Source: UBA4615 sp035628395 (lineage in GTDB: Bacteria > Pseudomonadota > Gammaproteobacteria > Burkholderiales > Burkholderiaceae_E). Taken from it: a DNA stretch of 64,000 bases. This document shows positions 9,068 through 17,022 of this stretch, piece by piece; position 1 is the first letter of the stretch; each line of letters starts with the position of its first letter. The notes under the pieces were generated by a model. The model saw nothing but the letters and a program-made list of their open reading frames with translations, was not told the DNA's origin and ran no database searches. The stretch is from positions 1-64,000 of the forward strand of contig DASPJX010000204.1 in the NCBI GenBank assembly GCA_035628395.1, in the 5' to 3' direction. The position numbers were made by a program, and so were the translations under genes.

Positions 9068-10789
9068 TCAGGCGGCGTGCGCGGCGGGCGGCACGGCGCC
9101 GCCCCCCTCGAGCCGCGCGAGCGCCGCGCCGAGCGCGACCCCGCCCTCGTCGGCGAGCGCCGCCTCGCGCAGGCCGCGCAGGCCCGCCGCCGACAGCGCG
9201 CCCGGCGGCAGGCGGTCGACCGCCTGCATCAGCCGCTCGAAGTTCGCCCAGCCGCGCGCGTGCGTGTCCGAGTAGCCGCGCACCAGCGTCTGGCAGCGCG
9301 CGATCTCGAGCGCGAGCGCCGGATCGCGACCCGCGACCGCGACGACGCGCGCGAGCCAGTCACCGATCCGCGCCGTCTCGACCTGGAAGCGCAGCGACGA
9401 GCGGCGGATCCGCCGCAGCGACGCGACCGCGTAGAGCGTCAGGAAGCCGCGCACCGAGCTCGTCCGCACGACCCGCCCGCCGCCGGCCAGGCGCGTCGCC
9501 CAGCCGCGCAGCCGCGGGCCGGCGAGCAGCCGCCGACCCAGCGCGGCGGGCAGCGTGTCGGCGATCTCCTCGACGCGCGGATGCAGGAACTCCCCGATCT
9601 CGAGCAGCTGGCCGTCGGCCAGCCGGACCTCGCCCGCGACCCGCTCGAAGCGGCTGCGCCGCGTCTTCAGGTCGGCCACGCGCACCGTGTCCTCGTACGA
9701 CATCCACAGCGCGAGGTGCCGCGCGGTCTCGGCGAGCAGCGCGTGCGGCGGCTCGCCGGCGATCGCGCCGCCGCCCCGCGCGTCGAGCGCGCGCAGCGGC
9801 CCGAGGCGATCGAGGTAGTCGGCCGCGTGCGCCTCGTCCTGCCAGTCGGCCAGCCGCAGCACGCCCGCGCGCAGCACCTCGTGCGCCTCGGCCGGGAAGT
9901 CGGCGACGATCCGCGCCTCGTGCGCGCGCAGCCGCGGCCCGAGCACCGTCGGCCGACGGGCCGGGGCGGCCGCGCCCGGTCCGCCGGGCAGCGCCGCGCT
10001 GCCCGAGGGGCCGTCGGCGACCGAGGTCGCGCCGGTCGAGACCGCGTCGCCGGGCGCCGGGAGCGGCGCCGCGGCCGCCTCGCGGGCGGCGTCGAAGCCG
10101 GCGGCGAACGCGGCGAGGCTCGCGTCGACGCCGACGCCGCCGCGCCGGACCGCGGCCTCGAAGGCCTCGCGCGGGAACGGCAGCGCGCCGGTGCCGGCGA
10201 GCGCGCCGAACAGCGAGGCGCTGATCACGCTGCGGGCGTCCTCGGCGAGCCGCGCGAAGTCGGCCGCGACGAACCGGCGCGCCGCGTCGCGGCCGGCCCC
10301 CAGCAGCGCCGACGAGTCGACGCGGCCGTCGGCCATCGCGGTCTTCTCGGTCATCGAATAGACGCGGTTGGTCGAGGCGATCAGCGTGGTGCGGTCGTCG
10401 CTGACGAGGCCGCGCTGGATCGCGCGCCCCGCCTCCATCAGCTCCGAGGCGATCACCACGTCGACCTCGCCGGGCGTCGGCATCAGCGCGAGCACCGGCT
10501 CGCGGCCGGCCGCGCGCACCGCCGCCTCGGGGAACAGCTCCACGTAGTAGATCGTCGCGCCGGTGCGCTGCGCGACGCCGGGCACCGAGGTGGCCTGCGC
10601 GACGAAGCCGTTCGACTCGCCGAGGTCGACCACCCAGTCGGCGAGCACCCCGCCGCCCTCGCCGCCCATCGCGAGGATCGCGACGCAGATCGCGCGCGGA
10701 CGCCCCGCGTCCACGACGCCGGCCGTCCCGGCCGTGGCCGCGGGCGCCGCGGCGTCGCCGCGCGGGCGGGACAGCTCGCGCGCGCTCAT
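9068..10789 (-). CDS. iorB: Indolepyruvate ferredoxin oxidoreductase, beta-type subunit with long C-terminal domain
   Basis: 573 residues, much longer than the roughly 200-residue stand-alone IorB. The N-terminal part is the POR gamma-like domain (MGGEGGGVLADW, TSVPGVAQRTG). After an Ala/Pro-rich linker near residues 245-280 comes a helical domain resembling the C-terminal DUF6537 region of fused proteobacterial indolepyruvate oxidoreductases. With IorA it should convert a 2-oxoacid to an acyl-CoA with CO2 release. The start overlaps the iorA stop as ATGA. The gene thus looks like one half of a split fused enzyme. Confidence 0.88.
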   Translation of the reverse strand: MSARELSRPRGDAAAPAATAGTAGVVDAGRPRAICVAILAMGGEGGGVLADWVVDLGESNGFVAQATSVPGVAQRTGATIYYVELFPEAAVRAAGREPVLALMPTPGEVDVVIASELMEAGRAIQRGLVSDDRTTLIASTNRVYSMTEKTAMADGRVDSSALLGAGRDAARRFVAADFARLAEDARSVISASLFGALAGTGALPFPREAFEAAVRRGGVGVDASLAAFAAGFDAAREAAAAPLPAPGDAVSTGATSVADGPSGSAALPGGPGAAAPARRPTVLGPRLRAHEARIVADFPAEAHEVLRAGVLRLADWQDEAHAADYLDRLGPLRALDARGGGAIAGEPPHALLAETARHLALWMSYEDTVRVADLKTRRSRFERVAGEVRLADGQLLEIGEFLHPRVEEIADTLPAALGRRLLAGPRLRGWATRLAGGGRVVRTSSVRGFLTLYAVASLRRIRRSSLRFQVETARIGDWLARVVAVAGRDPALALEIARCQTLVRGYSDTHARGWANFERLMQAVDRLPPGALSAAGLRGLREAALADEGGVALGAALARLEGGGAVPPAAHAA

Positions 10790-13020
10790 GCCGCGAACCC
10801 CTCGAGCCGGCGCTCGATGCGGCGCTGCAGCCAGCCGACGATCCGGCGGCGCCAGCGGTCGCGACGGCGATCGCCCGCGCTCGGGTTGTGGACGATGCCG
10901 GCCCGGTAGAACGACGGGCACAGCACCGCGGCGTGCGACACCTCGCCGCACAGCCCGCAGCCGACGCAGGAGTCGACGACCGCGGCGATCGGCTCGGTGC
11001 GCAGCGGGTCGGGGTTGTCGCGCACCGTCAGCGACGGGCAGCCCGACAGCCGGATGCACGAACGATCGCCGGTGCAGGTGTCCGGGTCGACGCCGAAGCG
11101 CTCGCGCACCACCCGCTCGCCCGAGGCGATCGCCGCGCGCTGCTTCGGCTTCTCGCGCCGCTGCCGGTTGAGCATGCACTCGCTCTGCGCGACGACGACC
11201 TTCGGGCCCTTCTCGGGCGTGGTCAGCGCCTCGCGCAGCACGTCGCGCATCCGGGACACCGAGTACGTGTTCGTCACGGTGCGCACCCATTCGACGCCGA
11301 CGCCGCGGACCGCGCGCTCGATCGGGTTGTTCGTCGAGCGCAGCCCGTTCTCCGCCTTCGACGACATCACGTCCTGGCCGCCGGTCGCGGCCGAGTAGCC
11401 GTTGTCGATCACGAGCAGCACGTTGTCGGTCTTGTTGAACACCGCGTTGCCCACGCCGCTCGTCAGGCCGTTGTGCCAGAAGCCGCCGTCGCCCATCACG
11501 CTGATCGTGCGCTTCGCGGTCTCGTCGGTGTTGAGCGCGGCGGCGCCCGCCCAGCCCAGGCCGTAGCCCATCGTCGTCGCGCCGATCTCGAACGGCGGCA
11601 GGATCGAGAACAGGTTGCAGCCGATGTCGCAGCTGACGTGGTGCCGCCCCAGCTCGCGCTCGAGCAGCTTCATCGCGGCGAAGATCGGCCGCTCGGGGCA
11701 GCCGGTGCAGAACGACGGCGGACGCGCGTGCACGTGCGGCGCCACCGCGGCCGCCGGCTCGGGGACGCGGCGCGGCGGACGCGCGATGGCCGACGGATCG
11801 ATCCGCGCGACGACCGGCGCGTCGGTCCTCACCGGCGCGGCGGCGGCGGCGGGCCGTGCCGCGCGCGGCAGCGGCCGGCCGGCGAGCAGCGCCGGCTCCG
11901 TCAGCTCGACGAAGCGCGCGACGCCCGCGGTCACCGCGCCGCCGGTGTACTCGCCGGCGGCCGGCAGCACGTCCTTGCCGTGGATCGCGGTCTGCAGCCC
12001 GGCGCGGCGCAGGATCGTGTTCAGCGCCTGCTCGATGTAGTCGGGCTGCCCCTCCTCGACGAGCAGCACCGCGCGCTTGTCGGCGCAGAAGGCCGCCACC
12101 TCCTCGTCGATCAGCGGATAGGTGACGTTGAGCACGTACAGCGGGATGCGGCTGCGGCCGAACGCGTCGGCGAGGCCGAGCGTCTCGAGCGCGCGCACCA
12201 CGCCGTTGTACATCCCGCCCTGCATCACGATGCCGAGCCCGGACACGTCGCCGTCGAAGAACTCGTTCAGCCGGTGCTCGCGCACGAAGCGCACGGCCGC
12301 CGGCCAGCGCTTGGTGATCTTCTCCTGCTCGTGCTGGTAGCTCATCGGCGGCAGCACGATCCGGCCGGTGTCGCGGCGCGGGTTCTCGATCGCGTCCTTC
12401 AGCGAGTACGGCGCGCGGCGGTTCGCCTTGGTGCGGAAGCGGCCGTGCACGTGGCACGCGCGGATCCGCAGCTCGAGCATCACCGGCGTGTTCGAGGCCT
12501 CGGACAGCTCGAAGCCCTTCTCGACCATCTCGACGATCTTCGGCAGGTTCGGGCGCGGGTCGAGCAGCCAGACCTGCGACTTCATCGCGAACGCGTGCGA
12601 GCGCTCCTGCATGATCGAGGAGCCCTCGCCGTAGTCCTCGCCGACGATCAGCATCGCGCCGCCGGTGACCCCGCCCGAGGCGAGGTTGGCGAGCGCGTCG
12701 GACGCGACGTTGGTGCCGACGGTCGACTTGAAGGTGACCGCGCCGCGCAGCGGCGTGTTCACCGAGGCGGCGAGCGTGGCCGCGGCCGTCGCCTCCGACG
12801 CGCTGTGCTCGAAGCGGATGCCGAGCTCCTGCAGGATGTCGTTCGCGTCGGTCAGCACGTCCATCAGGTGCGAGATCGGCGCGCCCTGGTAGCCGGCCAC
12901 GTACGACACGCCCGACTGCAGCAGCGCCTTGGTGACCGCGAGGATGCCCTCGCCCCGGAACTCGTCGCCGTCGCCGAGCCGCAGCGACTGCACTTCCTTC
13001 TTGAACGACCTTTCCGCCAC
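10786..13020 (-). CDS. iorA: Indolepyruvate ferredoxin oxidoreductase, alpha subunit (TPP and FeS domains)
   Basis: 744 residues from GTG at 13020, which has GGGAG six bases upstream. The N-terminal pyrimidine-binding domain is followed by a thiamine diphosphate domain with the GDGGFWHNG...N motif, then Fe-S cysteines: CTGDRSCIRLSGC and a ferredoxin-type CVGCGLCG...C near the C-terminus. The family oxidatively decarboxylates aryl 2-oxoacids to aryl-acyl-CoA, reducing ferredoxin. It is the first gene of the leftward operon and faces the operator region. In my pathway model the substrate is isatinate (2-aminophenylglyoxylate), giving 2-aminobenzoyl-CoA. Fold and cofactors are secure, substrate is inferred. 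Confidence 0.92.
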   Translation of the reverse strand: MAERSFKKEVQSLRLGDGDEFRGEGILAVTKALLQSGVSYVAGYQGAPISHLMDVLTDANDILQELGIRFEHSASEATAAATLAASVNTPLRGAVTFKSTVGTNVASDALANLASGGVTGGAMLIVGEDYGEGSSIMQERSHAFAMKSQVWLLDPRPNLPKIVEMVEKGFELSEASNTPVMLELRIRACHVHGRFRTKANRRAPYSLKDAIENPRRDTGRIVLPPMSYQHEQEKITKRWPAAVRFVREHRLNEFFDGDVSGLGIVMQGGMYNGVVRALETLGLADAFGRSRIPLYVLNVTYPLIDEEVAAFCADKRAVLLVEEGQPDYIEQALNTILRRAGLQTAIHGKDVLPAAGEYTGGAVTAGVARFVELTEPALLAGRPLPRAARPAAAAAPVRTDAPVVARIDPSAIARPPRRVPEPAAAVAPHVHARPPSFCTGCPERPIFAAMKLLERELGRHHVSCDIGCNLFSILPPFEIGATTMGYGLGWAGAAALNTDETAKRTISVMGDGGFWHNGLTSGVGNAVFNKTDNVLLVIDNGYSAATGGQDVMSSKAENGLRSTNNPIERAVRGVGVEWVRTVTNTYSVSRMRDVLREALTTPEKGPKVVVAQSECMLNRQRREKPKQRAAIASGERVVRERFGVDPDTCTGDRSCIRLSGCPSLTVRDNPDPLRTEPIAAVVDSCVGCGLCGEVSHAAVLCPSFYRAGIVHNPSAGDRRRDRWRRRIVGWLQRRIERRLEGFAA

Positions 13021-13060
13021 CGTCCGCTCCCGGCTCCCGCGCCGCCTGCGCACGGGCGCG

Positions 13061-13093
13061 ATTGCATTAGATGAAAATTCATGCAATAGTCAT
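13061..13093. promoter_or_regulatory. AT-rich palindromic operator overlapping divergent promoters
   Basis: In an otherwise very GC-rich region, ATTGCAT (13061-13067) and ATGCAAT (13081-13087) form a perfect inverted repeat with arm centres 20 bases apart. A second palindrome ATGAA-AA-TTCAT lies at 13071-13082. On the minus strand a -10 TCTAAT (13071-13066) and -35 ATGACT (13093-13088) are 16 bases apart, so the repeat covers the iorA promoter. On the plus strand TTGCAT (13062-13067) and AATAGT (13085-13090) are 17 apart, a weaker candidate for the rightward operon. The geometry suits repression by the cluster's MarR protein. Confidence 0.7.
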
Positions 13094-13113
13094 TTGAAGC
13101 CCGAAACTTCCGC

Positions 13114-14307
13114 GTGTCAAGCGTGCCCACCCCCCGAAACCGGATCGGCTACGACGAGGTCGCGATCGTCGCGCCGGTCACGGTGCCCTACGTGCGCTAC
13201 TCGATCCGGGCGGCGCACTGGTTCGTCGCGCGGGCGCTGGCGCTGCTGCTCGAGCGCAGCGGGCTGTCCAAGGACGAGGTCGACGGCGCGTGCGTCTCGA
13301 GCTTCACGCTCGCGCCCGACAGCGCGATCGGCCTGATGCAGCACCTCGGGCTGTCGCCGCGCTGGCTCGACTGGCTGCCGATCGGCGGCGCGAGCGGCGT
13401 GATGGCGATGCGCCGCGCCGCGCGGGCGGTGCAGTCGGGCGACGCCGACGTCGTCGCCTGCGTCGCGGCCGACACCAACCACGTCGACTCGTTCCGGCTC
13501 ACGCTGTCGAACTTCAGCCAGTTCGCCCGCGACGCGGTGTATCCGTACGGCGCGGGCGGCCCGAACGCGAGCTTCGCGTTCCTGACCGACCACTACATGC
13601 GCACCTACGGCGCGACCCGCGAGGACTTCGGCAAGCTGTGCGTCGCGCAGCGCGAGAACGCGCTGCGCAACCCGCTCGCGCTGTTCAGGAAGCCGCTGAC
13701 CCTGGCCGAGTACCTCGACGCGCGCCCGATCGCCGATCCGCTGCACCTGTTCGACTGCGTGATGCCCTGCGCCGGCGCCGACGCGGTGCTCGTGATGCGG
13801 CGCGAGCGCGCGCGCGACCTCGGCCTGCCGTACGCGACGCTGCTCGGCACGATCGAGCGCCACAACGCGTTCCCCGACGATCCGGTGCAGTTCCGGGGCG
13901 GCTGGGAGATGGACCGCGACGACCTGTACGCGCAGGCGGGCGTCGGCCCGGCCGACGTCGACCTGTTCCAGCCCTACGACGACTACCCGGTGATCTCGAT
14001 GATGCAGATCGAGGACCTGGGGTTCTGCGCGAAGGGCGAGGGGCCGGCGTTCGTGCGCGAGCACGGCTTCACCTGGCGCGACTCGTTCCCGCTCAACACC
14101 TCGGGCGGCCAGCTGTCGGCCGGCCAGGCGGGCTGCGCGGGCGGCTACCTGGGGCTCGTCGAGGCGGTGCGCCAGCTGACCGGCGAGGCCGGCGAGCGGC
14201 AGGTCGCCGACGCCCGCATCGGGCTGGTCAGCGGCTTCGGGATGATCAACTTCGACCGCGGCCTCGCCACCTGCGCCGCGCTGCTCGGACGCGGAGACGC
14301 CCGATGA
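13114..14307 (+). CDS. Thiolase-like protein, probable retro-aldolase subunit (Ltp2/SCP-x type)
   Basis: 397 residues from GTG 13114 (a second GTG at 13123 is possible; no clear ribosome site). It has the SCP-x/lipid-transfer branch of the thiolase fold. The position of the nucleophilic Cys reads GGASG, and the usual GHPxGxTG His motif reads GQAGCAGG, so normal thiolase chemistry is unlikely. Such proteins paired with DUF35 partners include the steroid side-chain aldolase Ltp2. The next gene is a DUF35 protein overlapping by ATGA. I infer that the pair cleaves a beta-hydroxyacyl-CoA, releasing acetyl-CoA. A role as an ordinary acyltransferase is the alternative. Confidence 0.85.
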   Translation: MSSVPTPRNRIGYDEVAIVAPVTVPYVRYSIRAAHWFVARALALLLERSGLSKDEVDGACVSSFTLAPDSAIGLMQHLGLSPRWLDWLPIGGASGVMAMRRAARAVQSGDADVVACVAADTNHVDSFRLTLSNFSQFARDAVYPYGAGGPNASFAFLTDHYMRTYGATREDFGKLCVAQRENALRNPLALFRKPLTLAEYLDARPIADPLHLFDCVMPCAGADAVLVMRRERARDLGLPYATLLGTIERHNAFPDDPVQFRGGWEMDRDDLYAQAGVGPADVDLFQPYDDYPVISMMQIEDLGFCAKGEGPAFVREHGFTWRDSFPLNTSGGQLSAGQAGCAGGYLGLVEAVRQLTGEAGERQVADARIGLVSGFGMINFDRGLATCAALLGRGDAR

Positions 14308-15548
14308 GCGCGCCGATGACGCGCCCGAAGCGCAAGAACCCGGTGCTCGCCACGCGCGCGCCGACGCTGCCGCCCGGCGGGCGCAGCCGCGTCGCGCTCG
14401 GGCTGACCGCCGCCGCGGCCGAGGGCCGCTTCGCGCTGCAGGCCTGCGCCGACTGCGGCGCGGTCCAGTACCCGCCGCGCGAGGCCTGCCGCGTCTGCCT
14501 GGGCGTGCGGCTGCCCTGGCGCACGCAGGACGGCGCGGGCACGCTGCTCGCGCAGACCCGGCTGCACCACAGCAACGACCTGTTCTTCCGCGAGCGGCTG
14601 CCCTGGCGGCTCGGCATGGTGAAGCTCGCGGTCGGCCCGACGGTCGTGGCCCACCTGCACGGCGACGTCGGCGCGGCCGGCGAGCGGGTGCGCGTGCGCG
14701 CGATGCTCGACCGGGCCGGCCAGGCCGTGCTCGTCGCGCTGCCCTCCGAGGACACCCCGAACATGAGCGACGACCCGATGCTGCGCGAGATGAGCTGCGA
14801 CCCGAAGTTCCGCAAGGTGCTGGTCACCGACGCGAAGACCGCGACCGGACAGGCGGTGGTGAAGGCGCTGGTGGCCGCGGGCGCCGACGTCGTCTGGGCG
14901 GGCCACGCCGAGCCCTGGAAGAAGCTGCCGGGCTTCGACGCGCTGGTCGCGCTGCCGCAGGTGACGCCGGTGCCGCTCGACCCGACCGACTCGCGCTCGG
15001 TGGCGGAGCTCGCCGGCGAGATCGGCGGCCGGGTCGACATCGTCGTCAACACCGCCGAGCACCACCGCGCGCAGGGCATCGGCGGGCGCGTCGCGGTCGA
15101 GACCGCGCGCAGCGAGATGGACGTCAACTACTTCGGGCTGCTGCGGCTCGCGCAGGCCTTCGGGCCGGCGCTGCGCGCGCGCGCGGCCGACGGGCCGACC
15201 GGCGCCTGCGCGTGGGTCAACCTGCTGTCGATCTTCGCGCTCGCCAACTTCCCCGCGCACGGCACGTTCTCCGCGTCGAAGGCCGCCGCGCTGTCGCTCG
15301 CGCAGTGCCTGCGCGCCGAGATGCGCCCGGCGGGCGTGCGCGTGGTCAACGTGTTCCCGGGCCCGATCGACGACGAGTGGAACCAGCTGCTGCCGCCGCC
15401 CAAGCTGCCGCCGGCGGCGCTCGCGAAGGCGGTCGTCGGCGCGCTGAAGGACGGCACCGAGGACGTCTATCCCGGCGACGTCGCGCAGGAGTGGCTCGAG
15501 CGCTGGCGCGACAACCCGAAGGCCCTGGAACGCGAGATCGGCGGCTGA
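14304..15548 (+). CDS. DUF35 OB-fold protein fused to a degenerate SDR domain
   Basis: 414 residues. Residues 40-150 form a DUF35 module: zinc ribbon Cys48-x2-Cys51 and Cys62-x2-Cys65, then an OB-fold. From about residue 168 a Rossmann SDR domain follows. Its nucleotide motif is poor (TDAKTATG), the NAG motif reads NTA, and the catalytic Tyr of YxxxK is Phe322 (codon TTC) with Lys326 kept, so reductase activity is doubtful. DUF35 proteins form complexes with thiolase-like partners and bind acyl-CoA. The ATGA overlap with the thiolase-like gene supports a stoichiometric complex. The SDR part may be structural or a substrate-binding platform. Confidence 0.88.
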   Translation: MSAPMTRPKRKNPVLATRAPTLPPGGRSRVALGLTAAAAEGRFALQACADCGAVQYPPREACRVCLGVRLPWRTQDGAGTLLAQTRLHHSNDLFFRERLPWRLGMVKLAVGPTVVAHLHGDVGAAGERVRVRAMLDRAGQAVLVALPSEDTPNMSDDPMLREMSCDPKFRKVLVTDAKTATGQAVVKALVAAGADVVWAGHAEPWKKLPGFDALVALPQVTPVPLDPTDSRSVAELAGEIGGRVDIVVNTAEHHRAQGIGGRVAVETARSEMDVNYFGLLRLAQAFGPALRARAADGPTGACAWVNLLSIFALANFPAHGTFSASKAAALSLAQCLRAEMRPAGVRVVNVFPGPIDDEWNQLLPPPKLPPAALAKAVVGALKDGTEDVYPGDVAQEWLERWRDNPKALEREIGG

Positions 15549-15567
15549 GCCGCCACGGAGACCGACC

Positions 15568-16365
15568 ATGGACAGGCTGCCCCCTTCCGAGACGCTCGGC
15601 GCGCTGGTCGCCGACCTGCTCGCCGGACGCATCCGCGTCGTCGACCTGACGCAGACCCTCGCCCCCGAGTTCCCGCAGATCGTGCTGCCGCCCGAGATGG
15701 GCCAGTGCCTGCCGTTCCGGATCGAGGAGATCTCGCGCTACGACGACCGCGGTCCCGGCTGGTACTGGAACAACTTCTCCTGCGGCGAGCACACCGGCAC
15801 GCACTTCGACGCGCCGATCCACTGGGTCTCGGGCCGCGACCTGCCGAACAACTCGGTCGACACGCTGCCCGTCGAGCGCACGATCGGCCCGGCCTGCGTG
15901 ATCGACTGCTCGGCGCAGTCGGCCGCCGACCCCGACTTCCTGCTGACCCGGGACTTCGTGCTCGACTGGGAGTCGCGTCACGGCCGGATCCCGCCGCGCG
16001 CGTGGGTGCTGATGCGCACCGACTGGAGCAAGCGCACCGATCCGGTGGACTACCAGAACTACGACGAGACCGGCCAGCACACGCCGGGCCCCGACGCCGA
16101 GGTCGCGCGCTTTTTCGTCGAGGAGCGCGACGTCGTGGGCTTCGGCACCGAGGCGATCGGCACCGACGCCGGCCAGGGGGTCCACCAGCGTCCGCCCTAC
16201 CCGTGCCACTACTACATGCACGGCGCGGGGCGCTACGGGCTGCAGTGCCTGACCAACCTCGACCTGCTGCCGCCCACCGGCGCCGTCGTGATCGCCCCTC
16301 CGCTGAAGATCCGCCAGGGCAGCGGCAGTCCGCTGCGCGTGATCGCGCTGGTGCCGGGAGGCTGA
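15568..16365 (+). CDS. Cyclase-family metal hydrolase, isatin hydrolase-like
   Basis: 265 residues, longer than typical KynB formamidase (about 210) and matching the usual length of isatin hydrolases. The family's manganese motif HxGTHxDxPxH is complete: His75, His79, Asp81, His85 in HTGTHFDAPIH. The start ATG has GGAG 7 bases upstream. Isatin hydrolase opens the lactam of isatin to isatinate (2-aminophenylglyoxylate); kynurenine formamidase is a relative with a similar ring context. In this cluster, next to a 2-oxoacid oxidoreductase, isatin is the better guess. The hydrolase family is secure; the substrate is inferred. Confidence 0.85.
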   Translation: MDRLPPSETLGALVADLLAGRIRVVDLTQTLAPEFPQIVLPPEMGQCLPFRIEEISRYDDRGPGWYWNNFSCGEHTGTHFDAPIHWVSGRDLPNNSVDTLPVERTIGPACVIDCSAQSAADPDFLLTRDFVLDWESRHGRIPPRAWVLMRTDWSKRTDPVDYQNYDETGQHTPGPDAEVARFFVEERDVVGFGTEAIGTDAGQGVHQRPPYPCHYYMHGAGRYGLQCLTNLDLLPPTGAVVIAPPLKIRQGSGSPLRVIALVPGG

Positions 16366-16367
16366 GC

Positions 16368-16844
16368 GTGGCGCGACGCGCGGACGCGCTCGCCCCCGGC
16401 GCGGCGGCGAACGACGAACCGCTCGAGGGCTTCATCGCCGGCTACCTGCCGTACCTGCTCGCCCGCGCGAGCCACCTGATCTCGGGCCAGTTCCACGCGC
16501 ACCTGGCCGCGGAGAAGGTGCCGGTGATGCAGTGGCGCGTGCTCGCCGCGCTGTGGGACGCGCCGAAGTCGGCGCGCGAGGTCGCCGACATCATCCTGCA
16601 GAAGCAGCCCACGGTCTCCAAGCTGCTCGACCGCATGGAGCGTCAGGGCCTCGTGCGGCGCGAGACCGACGCCGAGGACCGCCGGCGGATCGTCGTCAGC
16701 CTGTCGCCGCGCGGACGCGCGGTGGCCGGGCCGCTGATCGAGGCCGCCCGCGAGCACGAGCGCGCGGTGCTCGAGCCCTTCGGCTCGGGCAACGCGCGCG
16801 CGCTGATCGCGGCGCTGCAGCGGCTGATCGACGGCAACGCCTGA
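16368..16844 (+). CDS. MarR-family transcriptional regulator (IadR-like)
   Basis: 158 residues from GTG 16368, with GGGAGG at 16356-16361. A winged helix-turn-helix is clear: SAREVADIILQKQ, recognition helix near 80-92, and wing DAEDRRR near 101-107. MarR proteins bind palindromes as dimers and release DNA on binding an aromatic ligand. The gene ends the rightward catabolic operon, and the AT-rich inverted repeat at 13061-13087 is the natural target. MarR-type regulators that sense indole-3-acetate are known from auxin-degradation loci; I infer the same here. Confidence 0.9.
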   Translation: MARRADALAPGAAANDEPLEGFIAGYLPYLLARASHLISGQFHAHLAAEKVPVMQWRVLAALWDAPKSAREVADIILQKQPTVSKLLDRMERQGLVRRETDAEDRRRIVVSLSPRGRAVAGPLIEAAREHERAVLEPFGSGNARALIAALQRLIDGNA

Positions 16845-16860
16845 GCCCGGTCGCCCGCGC

Positions 16861-16884
16861 CGGGCGGCCGGGGGGAGCCGCCCG
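16861..16884 (+). terminator. Hairpin after the MarR gene
   Basis: CGGGCGGC (16861-16868) pairs perfectly with GCCGCCCG (16877-16884) around an 8-base loop, 17 bases past the MarR stop. There is no T-run, so intrinsic termination is only plausible. Confidence 0.45.
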
Positions 16885-16979
16885 AGTCGCCGGCGCCGCC
16901 CGACCCGCTGCGGGCGGCCGTGCCCGCGGCGGCCCGGCTCGGCCGCGCGGCGCGCCGCCGCGGTCGGGCGGACCTGATC

Positions 16980-16985
16980 TATGAT
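16980..16985 (+). promoter_or_regulatory. -10 element TATGAT before the metal-dependent hydrolase gene
   Basis: TATGAT matches the sigma-70 -10 consensus at 5 of 6 positions and is followed by CCC, as is the TATGATCCCC upstream of the tctC gene at 33840. It includes an in-frame ATG at 16981, which argues that this ATG is promoter rather than start codon. Confidence 0.45.
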
Positions 16986-17022
16986 CCCTCCCCAGCCCTT
17001 CGCCCACCGTGACCGGAACGCC

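Noticed and set aside
15568..16365. Kynurenine formamidase (kynB) as the identity of the cyclase-family gene
   Set aside because: Length (265 residues) and neighbours fit isatin hydrolase better; no kynA or kynU is nearby. Not fully excluded.
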